Shown piece after piece: positions 61,310 through 64,000 of a stretch of DNA of 64,000 nt. The notes under the pieces were generated by a model that worked only from the letters and a program-made list of their open reading frames with translations, did no database searches and was not told the DNA's origin. Source of the DNA: Pusillimonas sp. T7-7. GTDB taxonomy: Bacteria; Pseudomonadota; Gammaproteobacteria; Burkholderiales; Burkholderiaceae_B. The first letter of the stretch is position 1, and every line of letters starts with the position of its first letter. The position numbers and the translations under genes were made by a program. The DNA lies in assembly GCF_000209655.1 (NCBI RefSeq), contig NC_015458.1, positions 3,286,001 to 3,350,000 on the forward strand, written 5' to 3'.

Positions 61310-62902
61310 ATGCTTAACCGTGCCAAACTTCCCGACAATATCGACGATTTGAAGGCGTTGTTGTCGGCGCAATTGGACGAAACCCAGGCGCTGCGCGAAG
61401 CGCACCGCACACTGAAAGAAGAGCATCAAGAGCTCCGGGTTGAGCGTGATTTATTACGCCAGGAGAAGCAGTTCGACAAGCAAGAGATCCAGCGTCTGAT
61501 GCTGCTCCTGTTCAAGCTCAAGCGCCAGGTGTTTGGCCAGAAGTCTGAGAAACTGCTGCGTCAAATCGATCAACTCGAGCTTGAACTCGAAGAGCTGCAC
61601 ATCAACCAGGGCGAGCGCGCGCAAAAAACCGAATCGATCACACCGACGGCGCGTCCCGCGCCTGCGCGCCGGCCTATGCCCGAGCACCTGCCGCGCGACA
61701 TCCAAGAGCATCTGCCCCAAGCGCCAGCGTGCCCCGATTGCGGTGGCGCGTGGCAGCGTTTGGGTGAAGACATCAGCGAAGTCTTGGAGTACATCCCATC
61801 GAGCCTGCGCGTCGTGCGCCATGTGCGCCCACGCTTGAGCTGCCGCTGTTGCGACCGGATGGCACAGGCCCCGGCACCTAGCCGTCCAATTGCCCGCAGC
61901 TTCGCTGGTCCGGGCCTACTGAGCCACGTCATGGTCAGCAAGTATCTGGACCACCAACCGCTGTACCGCCAATGCCAGATCTTCGGGCGCGAGAACGTGG
62001 ACTTGAGCGAAAGCACGATGGGCGACTGGGTCGGTGGCACGCATCATTTACTGCGACCCTTGCTTGATGCGCTGCAACGCTACGTTTTTAGTTCGGCCAA
62101 GCTGCATACGGATGACACACCCATCAATGTGCTGGCCCCAGGTGCAGGCAAAACGCGACAAGCGCGGCTGTGGGTATACACGCGCGACGATCGTCCCAGC
62201 GGCGACACTGCCGCGCCGGCGGTCTGGTTCAGATACTCGCCCGATCGAAAAGGCATCCATCCGCAAACACACCTGAAAGACTATGCCGGCATTGTGCAAG
62301 CCGACGCATTTGCCGGATACGATAAGGTCTACGCAACGGGCCGAGTCATCGAGGCCGGATGCTGGGCCCATGCGAGGCGTCGTTTCTACGATATCCATGC
62401 CAAGCAGGCCACGCCCATCACGACGCATGTGCTTGATCGGATTGGCGCGCTTTATAAAATCGAATCGGGCATCCGGGGCAGCCCGCCCGAAGTACGACGT
62501 GCAGCGCGTCAAGAACAGGCCGAACCCATCGTGATCGCATTGCATGCGTGGTTGCGAGAACAGTTGCCGACCCTATCACGTAAATCCGATACAGCGGACG
62601 CCATTGGCTATGCCATGAATCATTGGCAGGCGCTGACACGCTTCTTGGACGATGGGCGTATCGAAATCGACAACAATGCCGCAGAAAGGGCCTTGCGCGG
62701 GGTAAGCCTTGGCCGCAAGAACTATCTGTTTCTTGGATCGGATGCCGGCGGCGAGCGCGCCGCCACCATGTACAGCTTGCTGGGCACCGCCAAACTGAAC
62801 GGCATCAATCCCGAAGCCTACCTTCGCCATGTGCTAACCGTCATCGCTGACCATCCGGTCAATCGCGTCGACGAACTGTTGCCCTGGAACGTGACGCTTT
62901 AA
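61310..62902 (+). CDS. tnpC: IS66-A transposase TnpC
   Basis: A 530-residue transposase from [14 protein letters not shown]. An N-terminal leucine-rich coiled coil lies at about residues 10-100, followed by the zinc-binding part with CPDCGGAW and CRCCDRM. The DDE domain has [22 protein letters not shown] and the C-terminal [21 protein letters not shown]. It ends in the usual IS66 C-terminal domain ([20 protein letters not shown]). The 49 codons upstream of the ATG are not coding. It looks intact. Confidence 0.95.
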   Translation: MLNRAKLPDNIDDLKALLSAQLDETQALREAHRTLKEEHQELRVERDLLRQEKQFDKQEIQRLMLLLFKLKRQVFGQKSEKLLRQIDQLELELEELHINQGERAQKTESITPTARPAPARRPMPEHLPRDIQEHLPQAPACPDCGGAWQRLGEDISEVLEYIPSSLRVVRHVRPRLSCRCCDRMAQAPAPSRPIARSFAGPGLLSHVMVSKYLDHQPLYRQCQIFGRENVDLSESTMGDWVGGTHHLLRPLLDALQRYVFSSAKLHTDDTPINVLAPGAGKTRQARLWVYTRDDRPSGDTAAPAVWFRYSPDRKGIHPQTHLKDYAGIVQADAFAGYDKVYATGRVIEAGCWAHARRRFYDIHAKQATPITTHVLDRIGALYKIESGIRGSPPEVRRAARQEQAEPIVIALHAWLREQLPTLSRKSDTADAIGYAMNHWQALTRFLDDGRIEIDNNAAERALRGVSLGRKNYLFLGSDAGGERAATMYSLLGTAKLNGINPEAYLRHVLTVIADHPVNRVDELLPWNVTL

Positions 62903-62963
62903 CTGCCGCTCTCCGACAATTATCTTGGCCGGTCCGTCAACACGGTACAGGCCGGATGCTTAC

Positions 62964-62971
62964 GATCCAGG
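62964..62971. repeat. Right copy of the 8-bp target duplication of IS66-A
   Basis: gatccagg, identical to 60351-60358, lies next to the right terminus (gatgcttac) of IS66-A. It marks the exact insertion point in the tnpA of IS66-B. Confidence 0.93.
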
Positions 62972-63207
62972 AGCATGAGCGTTATGGTGAACGCGAGGCA
63001 GACGTGCTGCCCATGCCAGTTAAACGCGATATAGCGGCCCAGTTCATCCCACTGGCCCTACCGCAACAACAAGTACCGGCGCCACAGACACCGGCCTGTG
63101 AAGAGATTGTGATCGAGCTACAGCACAACGGTCTGAAGGCTTCAATTCGCTGGCCTGTGTCACAGGCCCAGCAGTGCGCCGCTTGGCTGCGCGAAGTGAT
63201 GCGATGA
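62972..63207 (+). pseudogene. 3' half of IS66-B tnpA
   Basis: Continues the interrupted tnpA: EHERYGEREADVLPMPVKR follows directly on LLRRWIQ of the 5' half when IS66-A and one octamer are removed. It ends in the usual TnpA tail (IVIELQHNGLKASIRWPVSQAQQCAAWLREVM). An ATG at 62956 inside the IS66-A end keeps the piece formally open, but it lacks the DNA-binding half. Confidence 0.88.
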
Positions 63208-63530
63208 TCCGGATCGATCAGATCTGGCTGGCGGTCGAACCGATGGATATGCGCGCCGGCACTGATACGGCCCTGGCTAGGGTGGTCAAGGTGTTCGGGG
63301 CGGCGCAACCGCATCATGCGTACCTGTTCGCTAATCGACGCGCCAACCGGTTGAAGGTGTTGGTGCACGACGGCATGGGCGTGTGGCTGGCTGCCAGGCG
63401 GCTGCATCAAGGCCGCTTTACCTGGCCACGGCCAGACGCGGCCGATCAGCGGCTCAGCCAAGAGCAGCTTCAGGCGCTGGTCATCGGCTTGCCCTGGCAC
63501 CGGCTCGACGGTGTGATCGACGCGCTGTAA
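63204..63530 (+). CDS. tnpB: IS66-B TnpB (IS66 Orf2 family)
   Basis: A 108-residue IS66 Orf2 protein (MIRIDQIWLAVEPMDMRAGTDTALARVV, AYLFANRRANRLKVLVHDGMGVWLAARRL, LPWHRLDGVIDAL). The start overlaps the tnpA stop by four bases (ATGA). It differs clearly from the IS66-A TnpB, so the two elements belong to different IS66 branches. Confidence 0.93.
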   Translation: MIRIDQIWLAVEPMDMRAGTDTALARVVKVFGAAQPHHAYLFANRRANRLKVLVHDGMGVWLAARRLHQGRFTWPRPDAADQRLSQEQLQALVIGLPWHRLDGVIDAL

Positions 63531-63657
63531 CCCCATCTGGGCGGGTCATATTTACTGCGACGGTGGCCCACTTTTACTTTGCGCGCTCTGGGGTCTCGTT
63601 TGCAATCCGGGCATGCGCCAATAGCACGCGATTTACAGCCGTGGCACACTGTCGAGC

Positions 63658-64000
63658 ATGAAGTTGCCCGTGCCCGACCTTGACCAGATGGATGCCCCCG
63701 CCTTGAAGCAGTTGCTTCAAGAGCTTGAGGCTGAGCGCCGTCAAATGCAGGCACAGAATGAGCAGGCTGCCGCTGAATTGGAAGAGTTGCGAGCTCAACG
63801 CCAGCTGCTTGAACATGAGGTTGCGGCCACGCAAGAAATCCTCGTGCGCCGCGGGCAGATGCTGGCCTGCCAAGAAGACGAGATTCGCTTCAAAGACACC
63901 AAGATCGCGCAGTTAACCCATGAGATTGCCACCCTGAAGCGCTACCGCTTCGGCAAGAAGGGCGAGCAACTGCCGGGCGTGCAAGGCACGCTGCTCGAAG
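63658..64000 (+). CDS. tnpC: IS66-B transposase TnpC, N-terminal part (cut by window end)
   Basis: Starts MKLPVPDLDQMDAPALKQLL and runs as a long glutamate- and glutamine-rich coiled coil (about residues 15-95) up to KRYRFGKKGEQLPGVQGTLLE, the usual beginning of IS66 TnpC. The frame is open to the last base; the catalytic domain lies beyond the window. Confidence 0.9.
   Translation, partial: MKLPVPDLDQMDAPALKQLLQELEAERRQMQAQNEQAAAELEELRAQRQLLEHEVAATQEILVRRGQMLACQEDEIRFKDTKIAQLTHEIATLKRYRFGKKGEQLPGVQGTLLE

Larger units (their letters stand above)
60359..62963 (+). mobile_element. Complete IS66-family element A (2,605 bp)
   Basis: Ends GTAAGCGCCCGCCC (left) and, on the other strand, GTAAGCATCCGGCC (right) form imperfect terminal inverted repeats with about 18 matches in the first 27 bases. 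Exact gatccagg target duplications flank it. It carries tnpA, tnpB and tnpC in the usual order, all open, so it may still be active. It sits inside the tnpA of IS66-B. Confidence 0.94.
60113..64000 (+). mobile_element. IS66-family element B, interrupted by IS66-A and cut by the window edge
   Basis: Begins gtatgcgtccggc, similar to the ends of IS66-A, exactly where the IS3 orfB is broken. It contains a split tnpA (60190-60358 and 62972-63207), an intact tnpB (63204-63530) and the start of tnpC (from 63658). The preceding eight bases tttggact (60105-60112) should recur after its right end if the usual IS66 8-bp duplication was made. The right end is outside the window. Confidence 0.88.

Overview
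The window looks like chromosomal DNA of a betaproteobacterium of the order Burkholderiales, most likely Alcaligenaceae (Bordetella, Achromobacter and Pusillimonas relatives). This rests on gene order and family character, since no database search was possible: a gltBD, mla, YadGH-like ABC pair, ibaG, murA, hisGDBHAFIE, HIT series on one strand; a short-form HisG; separate hisI and hisE; and an infA of the betaproteobacterial type with a basic tail.

Region 1 (1-13,024, minus strand) is core metabolism and envelope maintenance. It holds a HIT protein and the histidine operon (hisE, I, F, A, H, B, D, G; no hisC), then murA, ibaG and an ABC-2 exporter, joined by 4-8 base overlaps. A rho-independent terminator separates these from the upstream mla operon (mlaF, E, D, A, C), which removes phospholipids from the outer membrane. 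Region 2 (13,240-14,255) is a small toxin-antitoxin patch between mlaF and gltD: an intact hicAB pair and an XRE-type antitoxin broken by a frameshift. Region 3 (14,252-20,433) is gltBD, glutamate synthase.

Region 4 (20,434-31,292) is accessory and in places decayed: a cupin, a DUF1905/YdeI protein, a DUF4351 putative nuclease, a GST, a LysR regulator facing an F420-type oxidoreductase, a quinone oxidoreductase, a DUF2784 gene fused to remnants of a dihydrofolate-reductase-like gene, a DUF481 outer-membrane protein, a 5'-truncated cytochrome c gene, a serine hydrolase, and a RAYT-like transposase homologue that has lost its catalytic residues and carries an AT-hook-like tail. Region 5 (31,442-35,942) is fatty-acid beta-oxidation (a FadB-like fusion and a FadA-like thiolase) with an alpha/beta hydrolase.

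Region 6 (35,929-58,962) is a surface-polysaccharide locus interrupted by pgi, infA and an EamA transporter. It supplies dTDP-L-rhamnose (rfbC, rfbD, rfbB; rfbA not seen) and GDP-D-rhamnose (manC, gmd, rmd; manB not seen), and has an O-antigen ligase/polymerase, a Wzx flippase, a Wzm/Wzt ABC exporter whose Wzt has a C-terminal extension, four GT4-type glycosyltransferase genes (one with two GT domains) and an FkbM methyltransferase. The likely product is a D-rhamnose-containing O-antigen or related glycan. Its last part (about 52.5-59 kb) reads visibly AT-richer than the rest, as expected for imported O-antigen genes.

Region 7 (about 59,036 to the window end) is a three-layer nest of insertion sequences. 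An IS3-family element is cut in its orfB by one IS66 element (IS66-B), whose tnpA is cut by a second, complete IS66 element (IS66-A, 2,605 bp) flanked by an exact 8-bp target duplication. Removing IS66-A and one duplication restores an open tnpA of 134 codons. IS66-B runs off the right edge. No tRNA, rRNA or CRISPR array was seen.
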